Source of the DNA: Triatoma infestans
Taxonomy: Eukaryota; Arthropoda; Insecta; Hemiptera; Reduviidae
Assembly (NCBI GenBank): GCA_011037195.1
Contig: JAAEAF010001978.1
Location: forward strand, 124,001-188,000
DNA length: 64,000 bases
Reading direction: 5' to 3'
Part shown: positions 12,161 to 23,727 of the stretch, piece by piece
Layout of the letters: every line of letters begins with the position of its first letter
Position numbering within the stretch: position 1 is the first letter of the stretch
Notes under the pieces: model-generated
The model's input: only the letters and a program-made list of their open reading frames with translations
Told to the model about the DNA's origin: nothing
Databases searched by the model: none
Translations under genes and position numbers: made by a program

Positions 12161-14603
12161 CTGTATAGCAAATAAATAAATAAATATTTTATGTAATAAT
12201 AACATATACCTCTCATATTTTACATAAAAAAAGATCACAAATCAAATAATGCTGTGCTATTAACACGAACAAATAATAAGTGATTTAAAATGAATTTAAT
12301 TTTTGAGAATGCCTCTCTGAATATCTCCACCCACATCCCGAATTTCTGTCTCTTTAAAAACACTCCACTCATGCATTTCCAATTCAACATAACGATTTTT
12401 TTACTTAATAAACAAAAAATACAAAAAAATGAAATAAAATGCATGCTAATAATTTGTAGTGCTTTTCGATTAATCGAAACAACTATTTAATGAGGTTGCT
12501 TGTTCACTTACTTTATCTTTATTTTACTTATGTTAAAGTGATTTCATTTTAGCATGCAAAATGATCAAAAATGATTTTTTTTTTTTGAAATTTAAAACAA
12601 TTAATACAAATTATTGCATTGGTGAAGTGCAAAAAAAATCGGCCCAGGCTCCATTTAATGAAATTAGCAAGTTTTATTTAAACAAAACAAAAAATTTGAA
12701 TTTGCAACATTCTTTCTCTTTATCGAAATTGTGATTCGTTATTAAATGATATAAACATATTGGAGTAATATATGAATAATGGAGTAAATATGCAATTTCA
12801 TTATTGTTATTATTATTACTTTAAATAAACAACAAGCAGCACGACACATTTACATGTATAAAAAATAATAAGATAAATAAAGTAATAAATAATATATTAA
12901 TATAATATATTTCTGTTCATTAATATTCTTCTAGTTTTTGGAATCAGATGGTAGAAAAAATGACAGTATTAAAAAAAAACAATAATAAATGAGCTTTTAC
13001 TTTTGGCAGCTTAATGGTTAACTTATATGTTCATAAAGTGTTTGAACACTTCCTAGTATAATAATTAATAAACAAAGTTACAATAAGACTCTAAAATTAT
13101 TCTATAAATTAAAAAAAAACTGCTAAGATCTGAAATATGACAAGGATCTGAAAATCAGCCTCATCATAGAACTGCAAATGGAAGTAACTGTAAATTTGTC
13201 TGAATGAACTCGTAAAAATACATAAAGAAGCTGTAAAACATGGAATGAAAGCTAGCTTTTAGGAAACTTCCGGATTTTAATTAAAGAAAGTGAAAGAACA
13301 AGTTTCAGCAGCTCAAGATCTACAGAGCCCCCCCCCCCAAATAAATAAATGTCCTTTAGAAGGATCCTCCTACCTTAATTAAACCGACGTGATGAGCTGT
13401 TAGCTTTGAAATGCCAGGAAATCTTTGGGAAAACCCGTTGTTTTAATCTTTACTTTGATCCTGGTGGATTGCTGGCAAAGCTATCATCTTAGGATTGCTC
13501 TGTGCTACACCAGCTCTTTTTTTTTGTTATTATTATTATTATTATTATTCCAATCTAATCCCTACGCCTCAATTTTGGACTTCAGAGTCCCATAGAAAAT
13601 GGGGGCTATTTTCATCTCAAAGATCTTTGTGACGATTCATTGTCAAATACATTGACCGATCCACATAGGCTTCTGTTCCTCCAGAGTAAGTAATTTACAT
13701 TGATATTTATCGTGGTATTCCTGATCCTACTGCATACTTAGTCTTTGCTTCTACTTTTTTCAAATACGTCTTCTCCAAAGACTCGATCTGTGATCTAAGA
13801 ACAGATTTTTATTTATTGATTAAAAACCTGGAAAAAACTCCAGTCTGGGAACTTGGAGAATGAAATAAAATAACCAATGCGTCAATAAATTAATTTTCCA
13901 GCTAAAAATACTTCCTTAGCAGTTTGTAATTTCAGTGTAAACCATAAATGTGTAAAGAAAAATACATAGAAAATGTGCAAACACCTTTTTATTTAACAGC
14001 CATTGTGATTAAGCGCAAAAAAAAAACGTATATACACAATTGCTCTTCGACCACCTACTAATTTGCAAAATAAAGCAACCAATTTCGGCACTTTCGTCTT
14101 GGCATGATGAAGTACTTCTTTTTATATTTTCGTCACTTCAAGAAATTTAATAAGTCACATAAAAAAAATCGAATTAGGTCATAACAAAAAAAAAAAGTAA
14201 AAAGGAAAACAAAATTAATATATCTGTCCAAAAGTATATTGATCTGTTTATTTAGTTATCATAAATTTATATCATTAGGTAAGCAGTTGAAATTTCTGGA
14301 TGGGTAAATTCTTAAAATTCAATTAATTAGACATTTAAATGTACATCAAATTTTGGAACGGAAAGGAGAAATTAAAAAAAAAAAAAAACAGTTCTTATGA
14401 AGAAATAAAACCAAAAATGGAATATTATGCCTCTTTCTTGAAAATCTTTGATTTCAAAATAACTTTTTAACTTAATTGTAAAATTTTATTTTTATGGAGG
14501 GAGACTATTAGAAAAGTAAATTTATATGAAGAAATAATCGATTGATTCTGTTTTTATATTTATTTCGATATGACCTTGGACTGTGAAAGAATCATTCGTT
14601 TCG
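12161..14603 (-). other. Intron (between exons 8 and 9), distal part
   Basis: AT-rich sequence without coding signal. It contains an eight-C run at about 13331-13338 and a (TTA)n microsatellite near 13519-13549. The intron runs from 12161 to 16398. Confidence 0.7.
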
Positions 14604-14829
14604 GGAAGGGATGAGCTCAGTGGTTGGCGCACTAGACTCCCTCGCGGACTTCCCGAGTTCTAAGCTGCCCTTAGATTTACTGTTCCTAGGAGCCTCTACA
14701 GTTCACTGCCCCAATGGACAATGTTGTCGTAACGAGAGAACACTGTCCGGAGGCCGGCAGTGCACTGAGAAGGCTCCGGGCGCCAATGACCAATAGATTT
14801 GACGCGCCTTAATTTACAAAAAAAAAAAG
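14604..14829 (+). repeat. tRNA-derived SINE, near full length
   Basis: The head GGGATGAGCTCAGTGGTTGG resembles a Pol III A box, and CCCGAGTTCTAAG sits where the B box (GGTTCRANNCC) should be, degraded. A conserved body follows (CCTAGGAGCCTCTACAGTTC, GAGAGAACACTGTCCGGAGG, GGCAGTGCACTGAGAAGG), ending in GACGCGCCTTAATTT and an A-run. It shares its body and tail with the copies at 5.9, 20.1, 48.0 and 59.8 kb. The A/B-box head is best preserved in the 59.8 kb copy. Confidence 0.8.
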
Positions 14830-16398
14830 TTTCGTCATTAGAAAACAGCAGACAATCTGGGACTAGGTAATGCACGTATAAATAACATAATAATTTTGTT
14901 TTATAAACTTGGGAGACAAGGGTAATAGGGAAGAGAGATAGGTAAAAATCATATTAAGGAAGATGAGCCTATCTGAATCTTTCTCTTTACCAGGTGACTT
15001 GTATCATAAAAATAGGTTAAGCTGGGCGGAAAATTGAAATGAATTAATATTTCTTTCTATTAGAAACCTACCAGATTGACTATTGACTGTTAGGGATGGA
15101 CTGTTCAATCCCTGCTAGGAAGTGAGAATAGTCTACATTAGTTTGGGTACCTGGACAAGCTATGAATAATATCGAGGATTCGTGTTACCTGTCGAACTGG
15201 CAATAAAAGAAAAGGCCGGTTATCCTTTATCGGCTTTCGAAACAGTTTTATGCTGTCTAAATGCTTGCAGTGTAATGAATGTATTGCTGGCAGCATATCT
15301 TGCATCCGCCACTTCACATGGGACATTACGCAAATTACTACCACAAGCTAGGGGAGATCTAGAGCCGTCTACTTTAACCCTAAGAGATAAGGGCTAGCTA
15401 GGCTCAAACAATTAGTCTGGTACACAGAGTCAAGAAAAATTACCACTGCCAACATTCTGCCAGTTTAGTCTGTCATTTCCATTGACGGATACCACTTCTT
15501 GTACCAGTTCTGTAATATCCTAGCAGTAGTGTTTCTCAGTTAAATATACAATCTGGGTACTTTACTTCCTTTTGCTCACCCAAGTTTACACTGATGATTC
15601 GATTCATTGAAAAGGAAACAAACCTGAGCCGTCTTTGTTTATATGGTATGGCCAATGTCCAATCTGATAAGCCTCGTTAAGGCCAGGAGGAGATGGGATA
15701 ATGGTAAAAATAAAGAGAATTGGTTTATTAGTTTCTTAAGATTCGCCGATGGGATTCTAGAAGTGAAATTCTGAATATGTATATATGTATACATCATTTG
15801 AATAAAATAGGCCCTTAAATTTTCAAACGCATATATTGAAATCTGAAGCCGAATGTGAAACATTACTTTTTTTACACTATAACATATCTTCTAAAACATC
15901 CACAGAAAGTCACTCAGCATGTCTAGTTAGTTTTGAAAAACATAGTGAATTAGAAAACTTACTAATAGTTAATAGATGAATTAGAAAACTTACCCTTTAG
16001 CAGAGATAGATACTGCAATTTGTATGCACTGATTTTGTAATTTTAATGGAAATTCAAGTTTATTATCGAAATTTTCCTAAATTGATTATTTATAAAAATA
16101 ATTTTTTCTTTAAATGGTGCTTTTTGTTTGTTTATTTTTCCAAACCTACATATTTCTTTTAACTGCAGAGGCATAGTGATTTTACAGCAAGGCCACAAAT
16201 ATGAGCTTCAAGTGTTAAAAGTGGGGCATGGAGAAAATTAGGTGTGCGTGGCCATGCAGAATTAATAATTAAAAGAAAAAAAAAAGAAGAAATATTGAAG
16301 AAATAAAAAGAAATGCTGCTCATGTGTATACGTGGTTGTCTAAGCGGGAGACTTGTCGGAAAGTTACCTGCGTCTCGAGACTTACACTGTCCTCGTAC
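14830..16398 (-). other. Intron (between exons 8 and 9), proximal part
   Basis: No exon is supported. The block 15130-15420 is richer in GC and carries short frames on both strands (for example 15138-15344 minus), possibly an old transposon, but no motif could be assigned. The sequence next to the exon 8 donor contains a second strong donor, described under exon 8. Confidence 0.5.
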
Positions 16399-16704
16399 CT
16401 GCGAGGTGATTGTTGGCGAGATCTGTGCAGGATATATGTCCCTGGTGGTCGTAGTGATGATGATGGTGATGACGATGTGGAGGTAGTGAGTGGTGATGAT
16501 GTGCCGATGAAGATGTAGTAGTAGTTGAAGAACGATGTGGTGTTGTAACCAAACTTGGCGATGGACTACGTGATGCCGGCGCCAAACCCAACAATGAATC
16601 AAGTACATCCTCCATTGTAGTGGATCCAGGACTTGGACGGTTCATCACACCGCAAGCCGATGATGATACACATACTCCAGGGATGGTCATCATCCGGTCC
16701 ATAC
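16399..16704 (-). CDS. Coding exon 8 of the minus-strand gene (His- and Ser-rich)
   Basis: The frame-preserving acceptor is GGTTACAG ending at 16705, with a poor pyrimidine tract, and the exon ends at CTCGCAG|GTACGAG. It enters and leaves in phase 1, which fits exons 7 and 9. The product reads MDRMMTIPGVCVSSSACG, then the helical motif TTMEDVLDSLLGL, then a Ser/Thr/Pro stretch and a run with eleven or more histidines (HHHH, HRHHHHHHYDH). The DVLDSLLGL segment is the part most likely to be conserved. A stronger donor, GTAAGT, lies 13 nt further on at 16385-16380. Using it would shift the frame and meet a stop at the fourth codon read in exon 9. The acceptor is the weakest junction of the gene, and an extra small exon between 7 and 8 cannot be excluded. 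Confidence 0.78.
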
Positions 16705-17563
16705 CTGTAACCGGCTTTGTCAGGCAGGCCTCCGACCTATTTTTTTTTCTTTGCCCCTTAATATTTTTTGGACTTATTAAATCAAAATACGAGTGAGAAT
16801 AGGGAGAGAAACATTGTTCCCAATTGTTAAACGAGACATATTCTGTTACAGATAGGCACCCATAAAATTAAATTGCAAATCAAGTTTGATAAATTCAATC
16901 CGTATTTACATCCAACATATCAGATAGGGAAACATGCATTTTAAATTCTCTAACTTTCCATATTTACATTTTTTTTTTTTTTGGTCGAGTTACTTTAATT
17001 TTTATGGTAAAACCTTTGAGGATTTTTATAAGAACATGATTTTAAGCAAAAATAAAATATAACAAAAATCATAAATACACCATAAAAATCCTTAGCGAAA
17101 GTTTCAAAATAATTCACTATAATTTTGTAGAAAGGAAAATCTTTTAAACAAATACTAAAATAAAACCAATTTTTTCTTGACTTACTTTCTGTAACTGTAA
17201 TTAAAAAAGTAATTATAATTAAGTCATTTTCTTTTAAATATTTACTAAATGATGTGGGAGGTAAAATAATTTTTAATCTTGCATTTCAATTTTACTTTTT
17301 CATTGTTAATTAAAAAAGTTTAATGTAGTTTTTTTTATTTATTTCTATAAACAAAATTCAAATAACATGCACCCAACTTTTTTGTAAGAGTTCAACAAAA
17401 AAACAAAGGTGTAATTAAATTCCCCATTTTTTTAAGGGGGATTTTTGGTAGGGAGATTATAAAGTCAAATGCTCAGTAAAAAAAAAAAGGATTTTGGGAA
17501 GACAAAGAACATCAAAGGATTTAGGTTACATCAAAACTGAATGCACCTGGACAAGTAGTTCTA
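16705..17563 (-). other. Intron 7, proximal part
   Basis: AT-rich, with no coding or mobile element recognised. The intron continues to 26186 and holds the Harbinger remnant, a reversed SINE, a GC-rich inverted pair and one 0.8-kb repeat. Confidence 0.6.
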
Positions 17564-17837
17564 AAGGCGCGTTCTTACGAGTCAAGTTTAGTTGACCGAT
17601 TAAGTTGATCAACAAAAGTGGAATGAAAACTGTAGTGAGAACCTTTCTTTTAACAGAGTTGATCAAAAAAGTTTGAACCAGCCAAACTTTTGTTGTTCAC
17701 GTGATGAGTCATCACTAATTGCTTTTAAGTTGAAACTGGTCTTGAAACGTGTGAAGTAGGACGTCAACTTTTGCCGACTGCCTAGTACGCTTGCAATTGA
17801 CCGCGGCACTCGTGCTTGTGTTTGTTTTGTTATATAA

Positions 17838-17982
17838 AGGTATCAGAGACATTCTCCGTGATAGCGTGCTTCTTTTTGTGATCATCGACCGGTTTCGGGC
17901 ATTCGCCCAGCATCAGGATGTTTTTGTCAAACAGTGTAATAACATAGACTTGCACAGAGCAAATACAGTTGATACACTGTTT
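17838..17982 (+). repeat. Half foldback repeat with hammerhead-like motif
   Basis: The segment TATCAGAGACATTCTCCGTG through GACTTGCACAGAGCAAATAC matches the left arms of the foldbacks at 50.1 and 53.1 kb. The motif reads on the minus strand: CCTGATGC, hairpin GGGCGAATGCCC, then GAAACCGGTCGATGATCAC at 17919-17878. The second arm is absent. It interrupts the Harbinger transposase after IYREPKNSVS, so it arrived later. Confidence 0.65.
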
Positions 17983-18378
17983 TTGGGTTCTCGGTATATG
18001 GAAGCAGGCGTTAAAAATGAATCACCCATAGCTAAATATCTTAAAGTTACTTGCAGCTTTAATTTTGGTGGAACTGCTTGTCGCATACCTGTATTTTGTT
18101 TTTTATGCAATGCTGAAACTTCGACAACAGTGCGGCAATTTTTCTTTAGACAGACATTCTTAAATAATTTCTATATCCTTCTTTAACCTGTAATGCTAGC
18201 TCCTTCAGCAAGGTTTGTGATGTTCCAATATTTTTCTTCTTAAAATCCACTGCCTCACCCAAAAACAACGTTTATTACGACTTTTGTTCATATTACATAA
18301 AATTTGTTTTAGTTCTTCTATTAACAAAACTGCAACCGTCTGTACGTACACATTCACCACAACTGCATTCGACGCCAT
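17960..18378 (-). pseudogene. HARBI1-like transposase fragment, frameshifted
   Basis: Starting at ATG 18378-18376, the minus strand reads MASNAVVVNVYVQ and then KRCFWVRQWILRRK, the basic WVR-W-RR motif typical of the N-terminus of PIF/Harbinger nucleases. A frameshift near 18216 leads to TSQTLLKELALQ and YRNYLRMS. After an internal stop and deletion comes MRQAVPPKLKLQVTLRYLA, then GDSF and IYREPKNSVS, matching the LAVTLRFLATG and FRIPKNTIS blocks of the family. The DDE catalytic part is missing. The plus-strand frame across 17791-18186 is only its shadow. Confidence 0.75.
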
Positions 18379-18497
18379 TTCGACGGTCGATCAGTTTCTA
18401 TTGAATTGTGTGAACTAAAACTTATTCAAATCTTAATTCCACTTTTGTTGGTCAACTAAAATCGTTCAACTAAACTTGACTCGTGAGAACGCGCCTT

Positions 18498-20071
18498 GGG
18501 CTGCAGAAGACCTAGGACAACCACAGCATGTAATTTGATCCAGGATTTAAGGAATTCTTAAAAAAAAAAAATATATATATAGTAATAATCAAATAAAATG
18601 TCATAGATTATATATATTTCGTGCATACATAATACGAAAGTATGTGTATGCAAATACAAACTGTAATCAAACCTTATTATGAGATTATCATCAATTTTTA
18701 TGTCTAACAAAGAAAAAGATAGAAATAAATAATTGAAAACAAAATGAAATTTGACACATTAGTTTTTTTTAATATAAAAATTGCATCAAAAATATACTAG
18801 TCAGAGGAAATTGCCGAAATTGATTCCTAAAGTTCTTCGAAGTTCAAAAAAGAAAATAAAAACAAAATTAAGAAAAATAAATAAATATAATAAGTTTAAA
18901 ATGGATAATTAATAAATATTATAATAATGATTAAATCCAATTTAGTCCTGTATAAATTTTATGAGAATTATGAAGTTGCATAAAAATTTTTCTTTCTTCT
19001 GTCAGTATATGTACATACACATAATAAATTTAGTCGGTTTCAGTCAAAAGTGAAACTTTCCGACTATTTAAAATATATTTAATTTTATTTTTCGCAACAA
19101 TTTGCAATATAATTAATGAAAAAATAAAAGTAAACATACCCTATTATATACTATCCTAAAAAGTAAACACTATATAGTTTTTTTTTTTTTTAATTTTGCA
19201 TAATTAGCATGCAATAATTTATTAATTAATAATTTTGTTTATATTTAATTACGAATGAATTCTAGTTGGTGCCCTTCTTAGCACTAATGCAGCGAATCAG
19301 ATGTTCTCCATTTCAAACTGATGAAAACCACAGTGGATGAAAATTACTGGTAAATTGCATATAATAAACCAATTCACTATTCTCAAGAAAACTTCTATCT
19401 TAAATCAAATCGAATGCTTTCCAGAGCTTTCTTCGCATCCAAGTTAATGGCGTATACTTAACACCTTGCTTTGTTTATGAGCTACAAGAGCGAATGCTAA
19501 CTTATTCCTCGTCTACAGTCACAGTCATTGCCTATCAATTTTTCCTCATGATGACCAAATTAGTCACTTGCCTATAATGAACAATAACTTTGAAAGATTC
19601 CTCCTGAAATATGATGTATACCTTATTCTTGACTACTATCGAACCACATACTGTCCAGCAAGCAGTACATCGGGTTGAAAACGCTGTCGCAACCTGAGCA
19701 ACACTGAGCTTGGGGTCAAGCCTACGAAGCTTTTTTGGTATACTGCGCAGCTTTACCAGCCCAAAGATCATCCCGATTAACATAATACATCTATTTGGAC
19801 ATTTAATTTGAAAACTGGAATTCAGCTAAGTCTTTCAACTCTAATCGTTAAAACCCAGCTGTTACAAATCTAAAATTCTCCACCGAGTCACACCAATGGT
19901 TTCCTGCTGTTCCCAATGTTCTAAATTAGCCTTCATTTCTGATCTAGGTTGCAATTGTAGTCATAAAAAATTTCATTTTTTTTTACAATTTTGAATCATC
20001 GAATACGATAAATTTAAGAATTTTTCATTTAATTAAAGAACAGTGTCAAAGAAATATCAAAATTTCAGTGC
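18498..20071 (-). other. Intron 7, middle part
   Basis: No exon is supported. A minus-strand open frame at 19535-19783 (beginning MIFGLVKLRSIPKKLRRLD) looks protein-like and may be a transposon relic, but I could not place it in a family. Confidence 0.4.
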
Positions 20072-20235
20072 CTTTTTTTTTAAGGGGTTATGCACTGCGA
20101 CCTTAAAGATCTATTGTGCTCTTCGAAGCCTTCTCAGTGCTCTGCCGGCCTTCAAGCAGTGTTCTCTAGTTATAGACAATGCTGCCCATCTCACGGACAG
20201 TGAGCTATAGAGGCTCCTAGGACGAGAAATCAGTG
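20072..20235 (-). repeat. SINE copy, reverse orientation
   Basis: A T-run at 20073-20081 (the A-tail on the minus strand) is followed by the SINE body in reverse: GAAGCCTTCTCAGTGC, CTGCCGGCCTTC, CAGTGTTCTCT, GAGGCTCCTAGGACGAG. It belongs to the same family as the copy at 14.6 kb but is more diverged. The tRNA head is missing. Confidence 0.72.
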
Positions 20236-20379
20236 CCTTAGTCGAACAATGATCGAATTGAATATCTAAGAAAAATATTTCGACTAGAAATAGGAAAAAC
20301 TTTTTGATAAACTTGATCTGAAAAATACAAAAATATAAGAGTAATAACTATTAAGTAAAAAACTAGTGAAGAAAAAAAA

Positions 20380-20945
20380 CGATAAAACAGACGAGGCTTC
20401 CTGGGTTGGGCCACTTATTTTGACGCCACTTGATTCGCGACCCGGGAAGCGCCTCCCACGGTTCCAAGGCCAGTTGAATAATGGAAGTCGAAGAGTTAGC
20501 CTACCTTCACCTACGTAACCGGAAAAAAATTAAAAATAGACGGGTTTGGGTTCACCTCTTATTAAGAGAGATAAAGGAAACTAGTTTCTTCTATTCATTG
20601 TATCCTCAGCTCAGATAACATCTGATAAATTTTTCATTCCCTTCATATCCCTGTGAGTACTCACTGTAATCAACGTCCCATATAACAGGACGCTATTGGA
20701 TTTCAATTATAAAGGCTTCCATATCAAGCATTTCCATCGCTGTGTCCGCTACCTATGACCACGTATGACAGACTGATTAGAAACCCATAGCGCACCGGGT
20801 AGCGCCGCCGCTGGGTCGCAGGTTGAGTCGCCGATGGTCGACCGGGTCGTGCCACCTGTATAGTGGTGCCACCAAGTGTGAACGGCCAATTGTAAACTGT
20901 CTTGATGATTGGGTCGCGCGACCCAGGAATCCTCGCCTGTCATAG
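20380..20945. repeat. GC-rich block with short inverted ends
   Basis: CAGACGAGGCTTCCTGGGTT near 20390 is approximately the inverted complement of the end at 20906-20942 (minus strand ACAGGCGAGGATTCCTGGGTC). Between them 20786-20860 is strikingly GC-rich (CACCGGGTAGCGCCGCCGCT, then GGTCGCAGGTTGAGTCGCC), which looks like a tRNA-like A box and B box. It may be a second SINE or a foldback; it is not a recognised gene. Confidence 0.4.
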
Positions 20946-22859
20946 CCCTTAATGTTATGTAATTCTATTAATGCTGACTATAGAAGACAGTCAGCCCTAT
21001 TCTTCCTATTTATCAACACAACAACACTTGGCAAACTACCTATTTGACATCTCCGTTAGTAGGAATAGACATTGAGAGTGTTGACTAAACTTGACTGCTG
21101 AACTATCGCATACTTTACAAGCAATGATGAACTGGGCGCAGTTTTGGATAGTTCATGTCAACAATAAATTCTACTTCGAAAACCGATAGAATGGTTAAAG
21201 TTCCATACATTAAACAGCAGAGATAAATTTGGTCTATATCCAAAATTTCTGTAAAACATTATCCAGCTGCCAGAATAGAGAACGTAGTACATGTCTGCTC
21301 TGATTCAATGAACTGTTTTTTGAGGAATAATTCAACAATTAGATCCTCATGCAAATTGTTCAGTAATAATTCTTCAATTTTTTTTCATAAAATAAGGTAA
21401 TAATTCCATTTGGTCTTTTTTTTACACACGACAATATTTGTATTGCACATCAGTACAACGCATACAGAGATATTTGAAACAAATTTATCAAGCTTGCATA
21501 TATAATCAAAAAAAGCAATTCCAAAATTTTCATGCTTAAGCTCGATATACCAAAGGTTGATTTCTGTACAAAAGAAATTTACATGCAAAATAAAATTGAT
21601 CCAACTACTTTTTTAGGTTATCGATTGTTGCGTCATTTTAATGAATTTTATTATAAGTTCTTTCTTTTTAAATGTACAAAATAGTTTTTTAAACTGTGTT
21701 GCGTTTTTGGATGAATTCATTCGAGGAATTACCATACTAACCTATGATTTTGGATGAAGAGTCAGTCTACAAACTTTGTGAGGTAAACAAACAGTAGGTA
21801 TTTTGAAAGTGAAAGTAATTTGCAGAATAATTAAGTTTATAGAACTGTGAACAATGTTTATCTTGGTTTCCATCATCTACCTGATTGTGTAAACAAAGAA
21901 TAATAGGATATCTCTTAAAGAGTACACAATTTAAATAAAAATATTAAATATTTAAGTAAAAAAAAAAAAGTTTTCCTCATAACAAAATAATTGAAACTAA
22001 AATAGTCAAGGAAAGTGGTTAAGGAATCGTTGACCAGTCTGAGAGTATTTACAAGTGAACTTGTATATCTACTTTTAATTTATATAAGTTGCTGTATTTG
22101 TGAGTTGTTTAGGACCTGCAATTGAGCTTTAAATTCACATATTTTTATAAAAAATACTTGGCTAAAAATAAATTTAGAATTCATCTCAAAATGTGTAGCT
22201 GAATTGCATTATATGTATATATATATATACACTGAAAAACATTCAGCTTTAGCCACAGGTAAGTTCTAAATAATCACTCAAGGGCACTAAATTTAATTTG
22301 ATTGTCCACTTCTTTTCCAGAGTGTGAATTAGCTGGTTGTGCTTTGCATAAGAATGCATTCTTTGCCAGTAACAACCAGCTGAGCATTTTAGTTTATTCT
22401 TACGTTTTATTACTAATAATTAGCGAATGCAATTCATTCATAAAGAGTACATTTCCAAAAAAAAAAAATTTCTACGGATAAATAATATTTGCCAAAAAAA
22501 CCTGTTTAGAACAGTTTTTAAAGAAATATAATAATAACCAATATGTTCTACCAAACAATAAATTTTCTAAATTATAAGTTTCATAAATAAAGCAAACAAA
22601 AGTCTAAAATGCAGCTTGTTGCACAAAACATGGTAAAAGCTAAAACATAAAATAGGTGCTTACTGTTTTTTGGGTTGGCTAAGAAAAGAAAAGGATGTCC
22701 AAAAACGTGTCTTGGGAAAAACTCCATTATTCAAAAAAAAGAAACTATTTTATTATGTGCTAAATTTGCTGTTTTCATTCAATACAATTTAGTAGTTTTT
22801 TTACTTTCTCTTACTCCTATTAAGAGACTCCTGAAACGCAAAAAATGTTTTTAGAGAAT
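20946..22859 (-). other. Intron 7, AT-rich part
   Basis: No coding signal or recognised element. It contains a (TA)n patch near 22215-22229. Confidence 0.5.
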
Positions 22860-23727
22860 GATCTGTTAGGGTGCGAGTTAACAGAATATCTAAAATACGA
22901 AAAGTCCACAGTTTGTTTTCCGTTTAGATACTACCACCGCAACAGGCACGAAAATTTCTGGCAAAATCCTTCAACCGGAAAAGCGAACTTACTGAATGGG
23001 TTTTTCACTTTTTCGTAATTTTCTGAAAAACAGCTCCAACGATTTTCTTTGAACATCTTGTACTATCTACGCATAAAATATCTATCACTTCTATTTAATT
23101 CCCCCTCCGGTAAATTGATTTTTTGGGGGTTTCTAATGGGAAGAGTAAAGTTATGCTTTCTTCTAAAGTATGCTACTTCAGTGTAATATATAGTTTAAAC
23201 AAAATTAATACACATTCGAAGCATTGATAGAATTCCAAATTTGAAGAAAATCGGTTAACCGGATATGAGACTTTAATATTGAGCTTTTTGGAATTTTCTC
23301 GAAAACGAGGATAACGATGCTAACTTCGCGGAAAAAATCCTAATACTTTTTTTTGAAACATTTTTTCAAGTTACACGTTTATACCAAACTCATACTTTGA
23401 ATTCGAAATTGATTATCAAATACAAATAGAATAATTAATGTAGCTAACTGGATCGACTGTTTCCATAAATTTTCAGCAATTATTTGGGAAGATGTCATCA
23501 CGATTTTGATAAAAAATCATAAAACATTTTCAATGCTAAAAATTATTTGGATAGTTGTGCAGAATTTTGGTGTTAATTTCAGATGTTATATGAGGTCTGT
23601 ACTTCCTCCCCACCAACACCTCTATATTTATGGTTATAGACAAATACGTAAAATTTAAGTTAAAAAAAAATTATATACAATTGTATCAAAAGGAGTAAGA
23701 GAAAGTCGTGTGTTGTTTCACACCAGA
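22860..23727 (-). repeat. 0.8-kb repeat family, long copy (reverse)
   Basis: The copy carries the family blocks in reverse order. TACCACCGCAACAGGCACGA is followed by the CTTCAACCGGAA and GAAAAACAGCTCCAACG blocks, GAAGAAAATCGGTTAACCGG and GAGAAAGTCGTGTG. It closes with TTTCACACCAGATTTTTC. No reading frame of note crosses it. Confidence 0.8.

Larger units (their letters stand above)
17564..18497 (-). mobile_element. PIF/Harbinger-type DNA transposon remnant
   Basis: Terminal inverted repeats of about 59 bp bound the element. The left one begins AAGGCGCGTTCTTACGAGTC (17564-17622), and the right one (18438-18497) is its complement with few changes, ending ACTCGTGAGAACGCGCCTT. Between them, on the minus strand, are remains of a HARBI1-like transposase. 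The flanks show no clear 3-bp target duplication, though the left flank has TAA as expected for the superfamily. About 930 bp remain, so it is a deletion derivative. Half of a foldback repeat sits in its left part. Confidence 0.8.

Noticed and set aside
11729..12238. A 169-codon minus-strand frame overlapping exon 9
   Set aside because: It is a shifted frame of the real exon and starts inside the intron before the acceptor at 12161.
16159..16608. A 149-codon minus-strand frame
   Set aside because: It is another frame of the repetitive histidine-rich exon 8 running on into the intron.
17791..18186. A 131-codon + strand gene
   Set aside because: It lies opposite the Harbinger transposase fragment and crosses a foldback insertion. 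Its composition is explained as the shadow of the minus-strand pseudogene.
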